This document shows positions 25,754 to 35,878 of a DNA stretch of 64,000 bases, piece after piece (within the stretch, counting starts at the first letter, position 1; every line of letters begins with the position of its first letter). The notes under the pieces are model-generated. The model had not been told where the DNA came from. It did no database searches and saw only the letters and a program-made list of their open reading frames with translations. Source of the DNA: Thauera carbonicopians (GTDB lineage Bacteria > Pseudomonadota > Gammaproteobacteria > Burkholderiales > Rhodocyclaceae); the NCBI RefSeq assembly GCF_025699485.1, contig NZ_JANUXN010000004.1, positions 1-64,000 on the forward strand. The letters are read 5' to 3'. The translations under genes and the position numbers were made by a program.

Positions 25754-25776
25754 AACTGTTTTCCGCGACTGTATCT
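25754..25776 (+). promoter_or_regulatory. Predicted MocR-type operator between the regulator and acyl-CoA synthetase genes
   Basis: AACTGTT, one variable base, TCCG, two variable bases, ACTGTATCT: 20 of 23 positions identical to the element at 19195-19217, including an ACTGT direct repeat with 13-bp pitch. It lies 29-51 bp upstream of the regulator ATG (autoregulation position) and about 140-160 bp upstream of the synthetase. Confidence 0.62.
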
Positions 25777-25914
25777 TCCTCGGCCGCAGTCTTCTTGCTA
25801 GCGTGATTCGCTGATTGGTGGTCGGGAAGGTTCATATCCCGGAAATGATCCTCGAATCTTTTCTTCCATTCCTGCTGGAATCTTGTCGTGCCTATCTTAC
25901 TGCGTGGAGATGAA

Positions 25915-27561
25915 ATGGAGAAACTGGCAAGCAACGAGGTGGATTATTCCATTGAAGGACATGCGACATCTGCCTTGGAGATTCCCGCTCGCTACAACAT
26001 GGGATTCGACGTATGCACGAAATGGGCGGCTGGCCCGGATCGCCTGGCGCTCATCCACGACGATGGAAAGTCCATCGAGCGCTATTCGTTCCAGGACATC
26101 GAGGTGCTGTCGAATCAGACGGTGAACCTGCTGCGCGAGGCCGGCGTTGTCCCCGGAACCCGGGTGGCTCTGATGATTCCGCAGCGCCCCGAGACGGCGT
26201 ACTGCCATGTCGCCATCTACAAATCGGCGGCCATTGCGGTTCTGCTGTTTCCGCTGTTTGGCGAAGAAGCAATCGAGCATCGCTTGTCCGACAGCGAAGC
26301 CGAAGTCTTCATCGGCGACCGCCAGTCGATCGGCAAGCTGGAGCGGTTCCGTGCGAGATTGCCGCATCTCAAGCGGGTGCTGTGTGTCGATGGGCCCGCC
26401 GATGGCGCCGAGGACTTCCACGCGCTTCGACGCAGTGCCGCGACGCATGCGCCGATTGCCGACACGGCCGCGGATGATCCGGCGTTGATCATCTACACCT
26501 CCGGCACGACCGGAAAGTCAAAGGGCGCGCTGCACGCGCAGCGCGTGCTGCTGGGCCATCTCCCCGGCGTCGAGATGTCGCACGATGGCCTCGGCCAGCC
26601 CGGCGACCTGATGTGGACGCCGGCCGACTGGTCGTGGATCGGCGGGCTGCTGGATGTGCTGATGCCCGCCTGGCACCACGGCATTCCCGTCGTCGCGCGC
26701 CGTTTCGAGAAGTTCGACGCCGCCGAGGCGATGTTGTTGATGGCCCGGCACCGCGTCCGCAACGTGATGCTGCCGCCGACCGCATTGAAGCTCCTGCGCG
26801 CCGGCACGCGCAGGGATCACGACTACGGCCTGGCGCTACGATCGGTTGCGAGCGGCGGAGAGAGCCTCGGCGCCGAGCTGCTCGACTGGGGGCGGGCCGT
26901 CCTCGGCGTGGAGATCAACGAGTTCTACGGGCAGACCGAGTGCAACATGGTGGTGTCGTCGAGCAGCCGCTCGTTTCCCGCCAGACCCGGCTGGATGGGC
27001 AAGGCCGTGCCGGGACACGACGTGCGCATCGTCGATGCGAGCGGGGTGGTGAAGCCGGCGGGACAAGTCGGGCTGATCGGCGTCCGCCAGCCCGACCCGG
27101 TGTCGTTCCTTGGTTACTGGAACAACCCGGCGGCGACCCGCGAGAAATTTGCCGGCGACTTCCTGCTGACGGGCGACCAGGGCGAGATGGACGCCGAGGG
27201 TTTCATCCGCTTCATCGGACGCGACGACGACATCATCACCAGTGCCGGCTACCGGATCGGGCCGGGGCCGATCGAGGATTGCCTGCTCGGGCACCCGGCG
27301 GTGCGGCAGGCCGCGGTGGTCGGCGTCCCCGATCCCGAGCGGACCGAACTGGTGAAGGCCTTCGTCGTCCTCAACGATGGATTCATCGGTGGAGACGAGC
27401 TGACGCGGCAGTTGAAGGAGCACGTGCGCTCGCGCCTCGCCGGGCACGAGTACCCGCGGCTGATCGAGTACCTCGACGAACTGCCGAGCACGACCACGGG
27501 CAAGGTACTGCGCCGCGAGCTGCGCCTTCGTCCGCGTCTGCCAGGCATGGAAGGTCGGTGA
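25915..27561 (+). CDS. AMP-forming acyl-CoA synthetase
   Basis: Adenylate-forming ligase of 548 residues activating a carboxylic acid to its CoA thioester with ATP. It has the P-loop YTSGTTGKSKGALH (A3), EFYGQTECN (A5), TGDQGEMDAEGFIRFIGRDDD (A7/A8) and the C-terminal catalytic Lys in STTTGKVLRREL. GGAG lies 5 nt upstream of the ATG. Its motifs resemble acetyl/medium-chain acyl-CoA synthetases. Divergent from the MocR-type gene and sharing its operator, it probably activates the acid produced by the upstream alcohol and aldehyde dehydrogenases. Confidence 0.93.
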   Translation: MEKLASNEVDYSIEGHATSALEIPARYNMGFDVCTKWAAGPDRLALIHDDGKSIERYSFQDIEVLSNQTVNLLREAGVVPGTRVALMIPQRPETAYCHVAIYKSAAIAVLLFPLFGEEAIEHRLSDSEAEVFIGDRQSIGKLERFRARLPHLKRVLCVDGPADGAEDFHALRRSAATHAPIADTAADDPALIIYTSGTTGKSKGALHAQRVLLGHLPGVEMSHDGLGQPGDLMWTPADWSWIGGLLDVLMPAWHHGIPVVARRFEKFDAAEAMLLMARHRVRNVMLPPTALKLLRAGTRRDHDYGLALRSVASGGESLGAELLDWGRAVLGVEINEFYGQTECNMVVSSSSRSFPARPGWMGKAVPGHDVRIVDASGVVKPAGQVGLIGVRQPDPVSFLGYWNNPAATREKFAGDFLLTGDQGEMDAEGFIRFIGRDDDIITSAGYRIGPGPIEDCLLGHPAVRQAAVVGVPDPERTELVKAFVVLNDGFIGGDELTRQLKEHVRSRLAGHEYPRLIEYLDELPSTTTGKVLRRELRLRPRLPGMEGR

Positions 27562-27734
27562 GTCCGATAGTGCTGCGGGTGATCGAGTTTGGGGGCGTCG
27601 AGCGGGCCGGACACGCCCGGCCGGTGGCCGGATGCAGTTGCGATGTGTGTCCGACGAATCGCCCGGGATTGTGGGTCCTTCGTGTCAGCGGGCCCGAGCA
27701 GCCTGCCGGGCGCCTCTGAATTCAGGGAAAATCA

Positions 27735-28826
27735 TCACACGTTGAACAGGAAATTCAGCACATCCCCATCCTTCACCACGTACTCCTTCCCTTCCGCGCG
27801 CATCTTGCCGGCTTCCTTGGCGCCGGCTTCGCCCTTGTACTGGATGAAGTCGTCGAAGGCGATGGTCTGGGCGCGGATGAAGCCGCGCTCGAAGTCGGTG
27901 TGGATGACGCCGGCGGCCTGGGGGGCGGTGTCGCCGGTGTGGATGGTCCAGGCGCGCACTTCCTTGACGCCGGCGGTGAAGTAGGTCTGCAGGCCGAGCA
28001 GCGTGTAGCCGGCGCGGATCAGGCGGTCGAGGCCGGGTTCTTCGAGGCCCATGGTCTCGAGGAATTCCTTCTTGTCGGTGTCTTCGAGGTCGGCGATCTC
28101 GGCTTCGATGGAGGCGCACAGGGCGACCACTTCGGCGCCTTCGGCGGCGGCGTGGGCGCGCACGGCGTCGAGCTGCGGGTTGTTCTCGAAACCGTCCTCG
28201 GCGACGTTGGCGGCGTAGAGCACCGGCTTGGCGGTGATCAGGCAGAAGGGCTTGAGGCTGGCCCATTCTTCCTTGGAGAGATCGAGCGCGCGCACCGGCT
28301 TGCCGGCGTCGAGCTGGGCGAAGCACTTTTCGAGCACTGCGACCAGGATCTTGGCTTCCTTGTCGCCTGAGGCGGCCGGGCGCTTGTAGCGGTTGACGGC
28401 TTTTTCGACGGTGGCGAGGTCGGCCAGCGCGAGTTCGGTGTCGATGACTTCGATGTCGCGGATCGGGTCGACGCTGCCGGAGACGTGGATGACATTGTCG
28501 TCGGCGAAGCAGCGCACGACGTGCACGATGGCGTCGGTTTCGCGGATGTTGGCGAGGAATTGGTTGCCCAGGCCTTCACCCTTGGAGGCGCCCGCGACCA
28601 AGCCGGCGATGTCGACGAATTCGACGATGGCGGGCTGGATTTTCTGCGGCTTGACGATCTCGGACAGCTGGTCGAGGCGCGGGTCGGGCACTTCGACGAT
28701 GCCGACGTTGGGCTCGATGGTGCAGAAGGGGTAGTTCTCGGCCTGGATGCCGGCCTTGGTCAGGGCGTTGAAGAGGGTCGACTTGCCGACGTTGGGCAGT
28801 CCGACGATTCCGCATTTCAGGCTCAT
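27735..28826 (-). CDS. ychF: Redox-regulated ATPase YchF (Obg-family)
   Basis: Cytoplasmic P-loop NTPase of 363 residues, universally conserved, ribosome-associated and linked to oxidative stress. GLPNVGKST (G1), [16 protein letters not shown] (G3) and the G4 position with the YchF-type change that favours ATP are present, followed by the TGS domain ending [17 protein letters not shown] lies 6 nt before the ATG. It is last in the usual order prs, rplY, pth, ychF. Confidence 0.97.
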   Translation of the reverse strand: MSLKCGIVGLPNVGKSTLFNALTKAGIQAENYPFCTIEPNVGIVEVPDPRLDQLSEIVKPQKIQPAIVEFVDIAGLVAGASKGEGLGNQFLANIRETDAIVHVVRCFADDNVIHVSGSVDPIRDIEVIDTELALADLATVEKAVNRYKRPAASGDKEAKILVAVLEKCFAQLDAGKPVRALDLSKEEWASLKPFCLITAKPVLYAANVAEDGFENNPQLDAVRAHAAAEGAEVVALCASIEAEIADLEDTDKKEFLETMGLEEPGLDRLIRAGYTLLGLQTYFTAGVKEVRAWTIHTGDTAPQAAGVIHTDFERGFIRAQTIAFDDFIQYKGEAGAKEAGKMRAEGKEYVVKDGDVLNFLFNV

Positions 28827-29019
28827 GTGAATCCTTGTCGTTCCGGGGCGGGGTGCCGCGAAGGCGGGCTATTGCCTTGATCCGGTGTGGAAAACCGCGA
28901 ATTGTACCGCGATGGGGAGCAGCTCCAAAGCCGGCCGGTGCCTACAAAACGGCTGGGCAGCGCCTACAATGTCCGGCTTGTATTGCCACACACAAGACGA
29001 ATCAAGGAGGAGAGGAGAT

Positions 29020-29898
29020 ATGGCGAGCAATTGGATCGAGGTGATCGATGCGCGCAGTGCGGGCGCGCTGGCGTCGGGAGCCTTGCAGCCGGTGCAGGCG
29101 GAGCAGACCGAGATGGAAGACGGCGGCATGCGCTTCATCGTGCGCTGGGTGTCGTCGCTGGCGGTGAAGGATGCGGCCAAGACTGCCCAGGTGGCGATCC
29201 CGGGCGGGCCGCGCGACCCGAATTTCAATCCTTTCCTGAATCCCGATCCGGAACTGACCGTCGGCCCGTTGGGTGAGGAGCATGTCGTGATCCTGAACAA
29301 GTTTCCGCTCAGCGAGCGCCACCTGGTGCTGGCGCGGCGCGAGTTCGAGGAACAACTGCTGCCGCTGGCGCGCAGCGACTTCGCCGCGCTGGCGGAGATC
29401 ATGGCCGAGGCCGGCGGCATCGGCCTGTACAACGGCGGCACGGCCGCGGGTGCCAGTCAGCGCCACAAGCATGTGCAGTGGATTCCGTCGACCGCGGGCA
29501 ATGCCAGCCTGCGCATCTTCGCGCCCGGTCTGCCGGTAGGCCTGCCCGAGCAGGGCGTGGCCCAGCATCCGGCGCTGCCGATGAAGCATTGCTTCGTGCG
29601 CGTGTGCTGCGGCGAAGGCGTGCCGGTGGAGACGGCGGCGGACAGCTTGAATGCAGCCTATCGGTTGGCCTGCGAGACGCTGGACCTGCAGCCGGGCGCG
29701 GATGGCCTGCTGTCGCCGTACAACCTGCTGGCGAGCGACGGCTGGCTGCTGGTGCTGCCGCGCAGCGCGGAGCACTTCGAGGGGATTTCGATGAGTGCGG
29801 TGTGCTTCGGCGGCACTTTGTATACCCGCCAGCCGGAGCAGATCGAGTCGATCCGCCGTGTGGGGCCGTTGAAGGCGCTGGCGGCAGTCGGCTACTGA
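29020..29898 (+). CDS. ATP adenylyltransferase / Ap4A phosphorylase family protein
   Basis: 292 residues, HIT superfamily. The catalytic His triad appears as GASQRHKHVQWIP, the form seen in Ap4A phosphorylases (APA1/2). An N-terminal region with DPNFNPFLNPDPEL and VILNKFPLSERHLVLARREFE matches the family. The likely role is breakdown or synthesis of diadenosine polyphosphates and ADP-sulfurylase-type exchange. The ATG follows AAGGAGG and GGAG. It is a single gene convergent with pth. Bacterial members are sparsely distributed. Confidence 0.88.
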   Translation: MASNWIEVIDARSAGALASGALQPVQAEQTEMEDGGMRFIVRWVSSLAVKDAAKTAQVAIPGGPRDPNFNPFLNPDPELTVGPLGEEHVVILNKFPLSERHLVLARREFEEQLLPLARSDFAALAEIMAEAGGIGLYNGGTAAGASQRHKHVQWIPSTAGNASLRIFAPGLPVGLPEQGVAQHPALPMKHCFVRVCCGEGVPVETAADSLNAAYRLACETLDLQPGADGLLSPYNLLASDGWLLVLPRSAEHFEGISMSAVCFGGTLYTRQPEQIESIRRVGPLKALAAVGY

Positions 29899-29920
29899 GT
29901 GCTTCCTGCGTGAATCCTGC

Positions 29921-30583
29921 TCAGGCGCCGGCGTCGTCCGGTGCCTGAGGTGTCGCCGTCTTGGGTGCCTTTGGAGGCTTGGGCGGTTTCGGCGGCGCCG
30001 GGCGGGCGTTCAGCCGGGTGGCGGCGGTGTTGAGTTCGCCCTTGGCGAGCAGCGGCCAGGCGGCCAGCGCCTTGTCGATGGACTCGTCGATCAGTTGCTG
30101 TTCTTCGCGCCGTGCCGGTTTGAGGACGAAATTCACCACTTCGTTGCGGTCGCCGGGATGGCCGATGCCGATGCGCAGCCGCCAGTAGTCGTGGGTGCCG
30201 AGGTGGGCGGAAGTGTCCTTGAGGCCGTTGTGGCCGCCGAGGCCGCCGCCGAACTTCAGGCGCAGCTGGCCGGGGGGGATGTCCAGTTCGTCGTGTACGA
30301 CGAGGATTTCCGCAGGTTCGATGCGGTAGAAACGCGCCAGGGCGCCGATGGCCTGGCCCGAGCGGTTCATGAAGGTCTGCGGCATCAGCAGCCATGCACC
30401 GGCTTCGCGGGCATTGGCGACCAGGCCGTGGAAACGGGATTCGTGCGAGAAGCGCAGGCCGAGCTCGTCGGCGAGCCGCTCACAAAACCAAAACCCGGCG
30501 TTGTGCCGGGTTTCAGCGTAGTCACCGCCCGGATTGCCGAGACCGACGATGAGGCGCAGGGGGCGCGAAGGCGCTGTGCTCAT
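29921..30583 (-). CDS. pth: Peptidyl-tRNA hydrolase
   Basis: Cytoplasmic esterase that recycles peptidyl-tRNA. It has LIVGLGNPGGDYAETRHNAGF with the catalytic His, plus MNRSG, VHDELD and GGGLGGHNGLKD, all conserved. At 220 residues it exceeds the ~190 of most homologues because of a Pro/Lys-rich tail (APPKPPKPPKAPK) that is probably disordered. It follows rplY by 37 bp in the standard gene order. Confidence 0.97.
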   Translation of the reverse strand: MSTAPSRPLRLIVGLGNPGGDYAETRHNAGFWFCERLADELGLRFSHESRFHGLVANAREAGAWLLMPQTFMNRSGQAIGALARFYRIEPAEILVVHDELDIPPGQLRLKFGGGLGGHNGLKDTSAHLGTHDYWRLRIGIGHPGDRNEVVNFVLKPARREEQQLIDESIDKALAAWPLLAKGELNTAATRLNARPAPPKPPKPPKAPKTATPQAPDDAGA

Positions 30584-30620
30584 CGATCTACGGTCTCCGG
30601 CTTTCCGTGGTCTGGAGGAC

Positions 30621-31220
30621 TCAGGCGGCTTCGCCTTCCTCGGCGTCAGCAGCAGCGCCCTTGACCTTCAGCGAGCTGGCGACCACCGGGTCGGCATCGC
30701 CGTGCTGGACCAGTTCGACACCGGCCGGCAGCTTGATCTGCGAGACGTGCACCGACTGGCCGGCTTCCAGCGCCGACAGGTCGACCTCGACGAACTCGGG
30801 CAGGTCCTTCGGCAGGCACTGGACGTCGATTTCGTTGAGGACGTGCGAGACGATGCAGCCGCCCAGCTTGACCGCGGGGCAGACGTCGTCGCCGACGAAG
30901 TGCAGCGGCACCTTCAGGTGCATCTTCTGGTCGGCGGCGACGCGCTGGAAGTCGATGTGCAGGACTTGCGGCTTGAAGGCGTGCCACTGGGTGTCGCGCA
31001 GCACGACGGTTTCCTTGTTGCCGTCGACGTCGATGGTCAGCACGGACGAGTGGAACACTTCCTTGCGCAGCAGGTGGAACAGCTCGTTGTGGTCGAGCGT
31101 GATCGGCAGGGCTTCGCTGGTGCCGTAGATGATGCCCGGCAGCTGGCCGGCACGACGCAGGCGGCGGCTCGCACCCGTACCTTGAGCGTCACGCTTGGCG
31201 GCCTTGAATTGGATTTGCAT
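30621..31220 (-). CDS. rplY: 50S ribosomal protein L25 (Ctc form)
   Basis: 199 residues. The N-terminal L25 domain binds 5S rRNA ([18 protein letters not shown]), and a C-terminal TL5/CTC beta domain ([18 protein letters not shown]) is present, so this is the long Ctc form. AGGAG lies 6 nt before the ATG. It is preceded by a terminator after prs, so it probably also has its own promoter in the 86-bp gap. Confidence 0.97.
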   Translation of the reverse strand: MQIQFKAAKRDAQGTGASRRLRRAGQLPGIIYGTSEALPITLDHNELFHLLRKEVFHSSVLTIDVDGNKETVVLRDTQWHAFKPQVLHIDFQRVAADQKMHLKVPLHFVGDDVCPAVKLGGCIVSHVLNEIDVQCLPKDLPEFVEVDLSALEAGQSVHVSQIKLPAGVELVQHGDADPVVASSLKVKGAAADAEEGEAA

Positions 31221-31268
31221 GTGTTGCTCCTGAAGTTGATGTCTCCGCCCGCGACCAGGCGAAAACGC

Positions 31269-31301
31269 AAAAAGCCCGCCCCTTCAGCCGAAGGCGCGGG
31301 C
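31269..31301 (-). terminator. Intrinsic terminator after prs
   Basis: Minus-strand hairpin GCCCGC-GCCTTC / GAAGGGGCGGGC (31274-31301, one mismatch) followed by TTTTT (31273-31269), starting 5 bp past the prs stop. It separates prs from rplY. Confidence 0.85.
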
Positions 31302-31306
31302 GAAAA

Positions 31307-32257
31307 TCATTCCATGAACAGCGACGAGACGGATTCTTCGTTGCTGATGCGCAGGATGGTGTCGGCCAGCAGCGAGGCGACCGAGACCTGGCGGATGCGC
31401 GGGCTGGCCTTGGCGTCGTCGCGCAGCGGAATGGTGTCGGTGACGACCAGTTCGTCGAGCTCGGAGTCGTTGATGCGCGACACCGCGGCGCCCGACAGCA
31501 CGGCGTGCGTGCAGTAGGACAGCACCCGCTTGGCACCGTGTTCCTTGAGCGCGGAGGCAGCCTTGCACAGCGTGCCGGCGGTATCGACGATGTCGTCCAT
31601 GATCACGCAGGTGCGGCCTTCGACTTCGCCGATAATGTTCATGACCTCGGAGACGTTGGCCTTCGGCCGGCGCTTGTCGATGATCGCCAGGTCGCATTCC
31701 ATGCGCTTGGCGAAGGCGCGGGCGCGCACCACGCCGCCGACGTCGGGCGACACCACCAGCAGGTCGTCGTACTTCTGCTTGTCGAGGTCGTTCAGCAGCA
31801 CCGGGGCGGCATAGACGTTGTCGACCGGGATGTCGAAGAAGCCCTGGATCTGGTCGGCGTGCAGGTCCATCGTCAGCAGGCGCTGGACGCCGGCGGCCTG
31901 CAGCATGTTGGCGACGACCTTGGCCGTGATCGGCACGCGCGCCGAGCGCGGGCGGCGGTCCTGGCGGGCATAGCCGAAATAGGGGATGGCGGCGGTGATG
32001 CGTCCGGCCGAGGCGCGCTTGAGCGCATCGACCAGCACCAGCAGTTCCATCAGGTTTTCGTTGGTCGGCGAACAGGTCGGCTGCAGCACGAAGACGTCCT
32101 TGCCGCGGACGTTCTCAAGCAGTTCGATGTTGACTTCACCATCCGAGAAGCGGCCGACGGTGGCCGAGCCGAGGGAGATGCCCAGGCGCCGCGTGACGTC
32201 CGCGCCGAGCTTGGGATTGGCGTTGCCGGTGAAGACCATCAGGCTGCCGTGGGGCAT
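31307..32257 (-). CDS. prs: Ribose-phosphate pyrophosphokinase
   Basis: Makes PRPP from ribose 5-phosphate and ATP for nucleotide, His and Trp synthesis. 316 residues, full length. [20 protein letters not shown] and the catalytic loop [11 protein letters not shown] are present, as are the PRPP-binding loop [10 protein letters not shown] and [13 protein letters not shown]. It lies directly downstream of tRNA-Gln and ispE, the standard order. Compare the half-length relative at 54753-55304. Confidence 0.98.
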   Translation of the reverse strand: MPHGSLMVFTGNANPKLGADVTRRLGISLGSATVGRFSDGEVNIELLENVRGKDVFVLQPTCSPTNENLMELLVLVDALKRASAGRITAAIPYFGYARQDRRPRSARVPITAKVVANMLQAAGVQRLLTMDLHADQIQGFFDIPVDNVYAAPVLLNDLDKQKYDDLLVVSPDVGGVVRARAFAKRMECDLAIIDKRRPKANVSEVMNIIGEVEGRTCVIMDDIVDTAGTLCKAASALKEHGAKRVLSYCTHAVLSGAAVSRINDSELDELVVTDTIPLRDDAKASPRIRQVSVASLLADTILRISNEESVSSLFME

Positions 32258-32347
32258 GATCGCTGCTCCGATGCCGTTTGAATTGTCGACCCTTGAAAAC
32301 GAATCGGGCAGGCTCCCGGATCACACCTGGGCCTGCCCGTCGTTGTA

Positions 32348-32424
32348 TGGCTGGGGAGGAAGGATTCGAACCCTCGAATGCCGGAATCAAAATCCGGTGC
32401 CTTAACCGACTTGGCGACTCCCCA
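32348..32424 (-). tRNA. tRNA-Gln (anticodon UUG)
   Basis: The minus strand folds as a complete cloverleaf: acceptor TGGGGAG / CTCCCCA with discriminator G and encoded CCA, anticodon loop TTTTGAT with anticodon TTG (32390-32388), T-loop GGTTCGAATCC. 77 nt including CCA. It lies between ispE and prs, as in many betaproteobacteria. Confidence 0.97.
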
Positions 32425-32472
32425 ATAAACCTTTTTCGCCAGCTCGTGAAATCGACTGTGACGAAGCGGCCG

Positions 32473-33351
32473 CTATTCTAGCCATTCGTACAGCGGATGG
32501 CGAGAGGCCGTTCGCACTTTCCAGGCCGTCCAGCGTTGCGGACAGCTTGCGGCGATGCGTTCCGCGTCCCGGGCCGAAGGGATTTCGGCGAAGACGCAGG
32601 CGCCCGAGCCTGTCATCCGGGCTGGTGCGTACTGCATCAGCCAGTCGATCGCACGCTGCACTTCCGGGTAGCGGCTGCATGCTACGGCCTGCAGATCGTT
32701 CCGTGTGGTGCTTGCTGCGAAGTCCGCCATTTTGATGAGAGGAGTGTTTCTCGTCAAGTCCTCTGCCGAAAAAATTTCGCCGGTGGGCACCGATACGCCC
32801 GGCGACACGATCACGTACCAGGCGGGCGCCAGTTCCATCGGCTGCAGGGCTTCGCCCACGCCTTCGGCGAAGGCGTCGCGGCCGAAGATGAAGACGGGCA
32901 CGTCGGCGCCGAGCTGCAGGCCCAGCGTCTGCAATTCGCTGCGGCCGAGCCCGGTGCCCCACAGGCGGTTGAGCGCGATCAGCGTCGTTGCCGCATCCGA
33001 GCTGCCGCCGCCGATGCCGCCGCCCATCGGCAATACCTTGTGCAGCGCGATGTCGGCGCCGAGGCGGCAGCCGGTATGCGCCTGCAGCAGGCGGGCCGCG
33101 CGCACGACCAGGTCCTGCTCGGGCGGCACGCCGGCGACCTCGGTGGTACGCCGGATGTCGCCGTCTTCGCGCAGGCTGAAGTCGAGCGTGTCGCCCCAGT
33201 CGAGCAGGCGGAAGGCGGTCTGCAGCAGGTGGTAGCCGTCGGCCCGGCGGCCGGTGACGTGCAGGAACAGGTTGAGCTTGGCCGGCGCGGGGCAGCCTGG
33301 CAGGCGTCGCGGGTCGGAAGTGTCCGGCGGGGTCAGGGCAGGGCGGTCCAT
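32473..33351 (-). CDS. ispE: 4-diphosphocytidyl-2-C-methyl-D-erythritol kinase
   Basis: GHMP-family kinase of the MEP isoprenoid pathway, 292 residues. It has [21 protein letters not shown] at the N-terminus, ATP loop [16 protein letters not shown], and [12 protein letters not shown] near the C-terminus. ATG at 33351 is chosen; the open frame continues upstream inside lolB but without the family sequence. It overlaps lolB by 19 bp. Confidence 0.97.
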   Translation of the reverse strand: MDRPALTPPDTSDPRRLPGCPAPAKLNLFLHVTGRRADGYHLLQTAFRLLDWGDTLDFSLREDGDIRRTTEVAGVPPEQDLVVRAARLLQAHTGCRLGADIALHKVLPMGGGIGGGSSDAATTLIALNRLWGTGLGRSELQTLGLQLGADVPVFIFGRDAFAEGVGEALQPMELAPAWYVIVSPGVSVPTGEIFSAEDLTRNTPLIKMADFAASTTRNDLQAVACSRYPEVQRAIDWLMQYAPARMTGSGACVFAEIPSARDAERIAASCPQRWTAWKVRTASRHPLYEWLE

Positions 33352-33920
33352 GAATCGATGACGAGGCGGATGCGGGCGTCGCCGCGGGAGATGTCGAGGC
33401 GGGCCGGCGGCGCATCGCCGGCGGCGCCGGCGTATTCGAGGTATTCGATGCGCCAGCCCTGGTCGATGACGATGGCCGGACGGCCGGCGTCGTCGAGCGT
33501 GCGGACTTCGGCGCCGGCGTCGGGTGCCGCCTGCACCCAGCGGCTCAGGCGGCCGGCCGGCACCTCGGTACCGAGCACGCGCGGCAGCAGGGCTTCCGCG
33601 CTGTCGGCGTGCAGCGACTGGCCGTCGGCGGTGCGCAGGCGGGCACCGGCGGCATCGGCGTCGAGGGTGGCGACGATTTGCCCCATCGGCGTCAGCAGGG
33701 CGAAGCTGTCGGCGTCGTGCTCGTGCCGCCATTCGATGCGGCCGCTGGCGGCCCGGCTGCCGTCGTTGGCGGAGATGCGGCCTTGCAACTCGAAGGCCGA
33801 CGAGAAGCCGCGTGCGGCGATGTCCGCCGGCGCGGTGGCCGGGAGCGGCGCGCAGGCGGAGAAGGCCAGTGCGGCTGCGGCGACCGCCGCAGCCGGCAGG
33901 GAAAGGCGGCGTGTCGTCAT
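33333..33920 (-). CDS. lolB: Outer-membrane lipoprotein insertion protein LolB
   Basis: 195-residue lipoprotein that receives lipoproteins from LolA and inserts them in the outer membrane. The lipobox LAFSAC puts the lipidated Cys at residue 23. [19 protein letters not shown] and [15 protein letters not shown] follow the LolB pattern. It sits between a TPR protein and ispE, the standard location. Its ATG overlaps the TPR stop (ATGA). Confidence 0.94.
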   Translation of the reverse strand: MTTRRLSLPAAAVAAAALAFSACAPLPATAPADIAARGFSSAFELQGRISANDGSRAASGRIEWRHEHDADSFALLTPMGQIVATLDADAAGARLRTADGQSLHADSAEALLPRVLGTEVPAGRLSRWVQAAPDAGAEVRTLDDAGRPAIVIDQGWRIEYLEYAGAAGDAPPARLDISRGDARIRLVIDSWTALP

Positions 33921-35638
33921 TGGCCGCGCAGGCGGCGGACGGTGTCGGCCAGCAGGCTGTTGTCGGGGTGGGCCTGGCGGGCTTCGTCGAAGACGCGGTT
34001 GGCGTCGTCGCGGCGGTCCAGCGCCCACAGCACTTCGCCGAGGTGGGCGGCGATCTCGGCGTCCTGGCGGATTGTGTAGGCGCGCTCGAGGTGTTCCAGC
34101 GCGCCGGCTGCATCGCCGCGACGGAAACGTACCCAGCCCAGGCTGTCGAGAATGAAGGCGTCGTCGGGCGACAGCTCGTGTGCGCGGGCGATCAGAGCCT
34201 CGGCTTCGTCCAGGCGCATGTTGCGGTCGGCAAGCGAATAGCCCAGTGCGTTGTGGGCATGGGCGTGCTCGGGTTCGAGCTCGATCACGCGCCGCAGGCG
34301 GGCTTCCATGACCTCGATGCGGTTCACGCGCTCGGCCAGCATCGCCGTTTCGTACAGCAGGTCGACGTCGTCCGGCGTGGCGGCCAGGGCCTGCTCCAGG
34401 AGGGCGAGGGCCTCGTCGGTGCGTCCGGCTTCGCGCAGCAGCTGGGCTTCGGCCAGCAGGTAGCGGCGCATGTCCTCGTCGCTGCCCTGCTGCGCCTTCA
34501 GCAGCGCGCGGGCTTCGTTGACGCTGCCTTCGCGTGCCAGGCTCTGTGCGCTGCGGATCATCGCCTCGGAATGGTGGCGTTCGTCGCCGACTTCGCCGAA
34601 CCACTTGCGTGCCAGCACGCCTTCGCCGCGCTGTTCGGCGATCTGGCCGAGCTGCAGGCGGATCAGATCGGGTTGCGGATGGCCGGCTTCGAGGGCTTCC
34701 AGGTAGCGGGCTTCGGCGTCGGCGGTGTCGTCGAGCTGCATCGACAGCAGGCCGACGGCGTAGAGCAGTTCGGGATCGCCGGGGTTGGCGGCGAGCAGGC
34801 GGCGGAATTCGTCACGTGCCGCATCGAATCGCTGGGCGCTGACCAGCGCACGGGCGTAGGTCAGGCGCAGCGAGGCGCTGTCGGGGTTGCGGGCGAGTTC
34901 GGCTTCCAACTGGCGCACTGCTTCGGCGGTGGCGCCGGTGTGCTGCAGAATCTGCGCCTTCAACTGGACGGCGGGTTCCCAGCCCGGCCTCAGTTGCAGC
35001 GCGGTGTCGACCGCTCCCAATGCCTGCATCGGCTCCTCGGCGATCATCGCCGCCTGGGCGCGGGCGATATGGGCTTCGGGGAGGTCGAGATAGGGATCGG
35101 TCAGGCGCCGGACGATGCCTTGCGCCGCTTCCTTGTCGGGAATGCCCGCGAGTGCCCGGTTCAGGCTCAGCAGGTTCTGGGCGAGGCGGGTATTGGATTG
35201 GGCCAGGGTGCGGGCCAGCTGGATCTGGACCTGTTCGAGGTTGACCGGGGAACTGCCGGCCATCTGGCCGCTGACGCCCGCAAGCACGCGGCGCGCTTCT
35301 TCGGAGCCGGGTGCGGTTTCGGTCCACAGCCGGGCGGCTTCGCCGGCCAGCTGGGGGTTGCGCGAATACATCGCGATCTCGGTGGCGCGGCGGGCGATGC
35401 GCGGATCGCGCGTGGCCCGCGCGAGATCGATGTAAAGCTGGGCCGACAGGCCGATCTGGCCGCGTGCGCCGGCGATTTCGGCGAGCAGGAACTGGTAGAC
35501 GGTGCGCGGCGTCAGTTCCTGCGCCGGCAGCGCCCCGCCTGCCTCGCCCTCGTCCGCCGCGCCGGCGAGGCAGGCGGTGGTGCTCAGGCCGATGGCCAGG
35601 CACAGGATGCGGAGAGAGCGGGAGGAGCGAGTGTTCAT
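33917..35638 (-). CDS. Exported tetratricopeptide-repeat protein
   Basis: 573 residues, signal peptide with a possible lipobox (LSTTAC). The rest is almost entirely TPR helices (for example [45 protein letters not shown]), about a dozen repeats. It is the conserved TPR protein upstream of lolB-ispE in betaproteobacteria, presumably a periplasmic or outer-membrane scaffold. The ATG at 35638 is preferred over an upstream one because the signal peptide begins there. Its exact role is unknown. Confidence 0.9.
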   Translation of the reverse strand: MNTRSSRSLRILCLAIGLSTTACLAGAADEGEAGGALPAQELTPRTVYQFLLAEIAGARGQIGLSAQLYIDLARATRDPRIARRATEIAMYSRNPQLAGEAARLWTETAPGSEEARRVLAGVSGQMAGSSPVNLEQVQIQLARTLAQSNTRLAQNLLSLNRALAGIPDKEAAQGIVRRLTDPYLDLPEAHIARAQAAMIAEEPMQALGAVDTALQLRPGWEPAVQLKAQILQHTGATAEAVRQLEAELARNPDSASLRLTYARALVSAQRFDAARDEFRRLLAANPGDPELLYAVGLLSMQLDDTADAEARYLEALEAGHPQPDLIRLQLGQIAEQRGEGVLARKWFGEVGDERHHSEAMIRSAQSLAREGSVNEARALLKAQQGSDEDMRRYLLAEAQLLREAGRTDEALALLEQALAATPDDVDLLYETAMLAERVNRIEVMEARLRRVIELEPEHAHAHNALGYSLADRNMRLDEAEALIARAHELSPDDAFILDSLGWVRFRRGDAAGALEHLERAYTIRQDAEIAAHLGEVLWALDRRDDANRVFDEARQAHPDNSLLADTVRRLRGQ

Positions 35639-35878
35639 ATCGGTGGTCCGGCGGGCTGCAGCAGTTCGCGCAGTGAAGATGGTGCCACGGAAGGCAGGGG
35701 CGCACATGCAAGGATGTGTACCGTGGGTGTCGGCAGGTTTTGGAGTGCTGCTCTAGAATTCGGTTCGATCAAGCATGGTATGCAGATCGGCGTCCGGCCC
35801 GCAAGACGGGCCGCGCGGGCGCCGTGAGGTTTGCCCAGGTTCGTCCCCGCCCCCGTCACCCGACCCCCGATAGCGCCG

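Noticed and set aside
27562-27734. Possible terminator between acyl-CoA synthetase and ychF
   Set aside because: CTGAATTCAG is palindromic but short and has no stable stem or T-run next to it.
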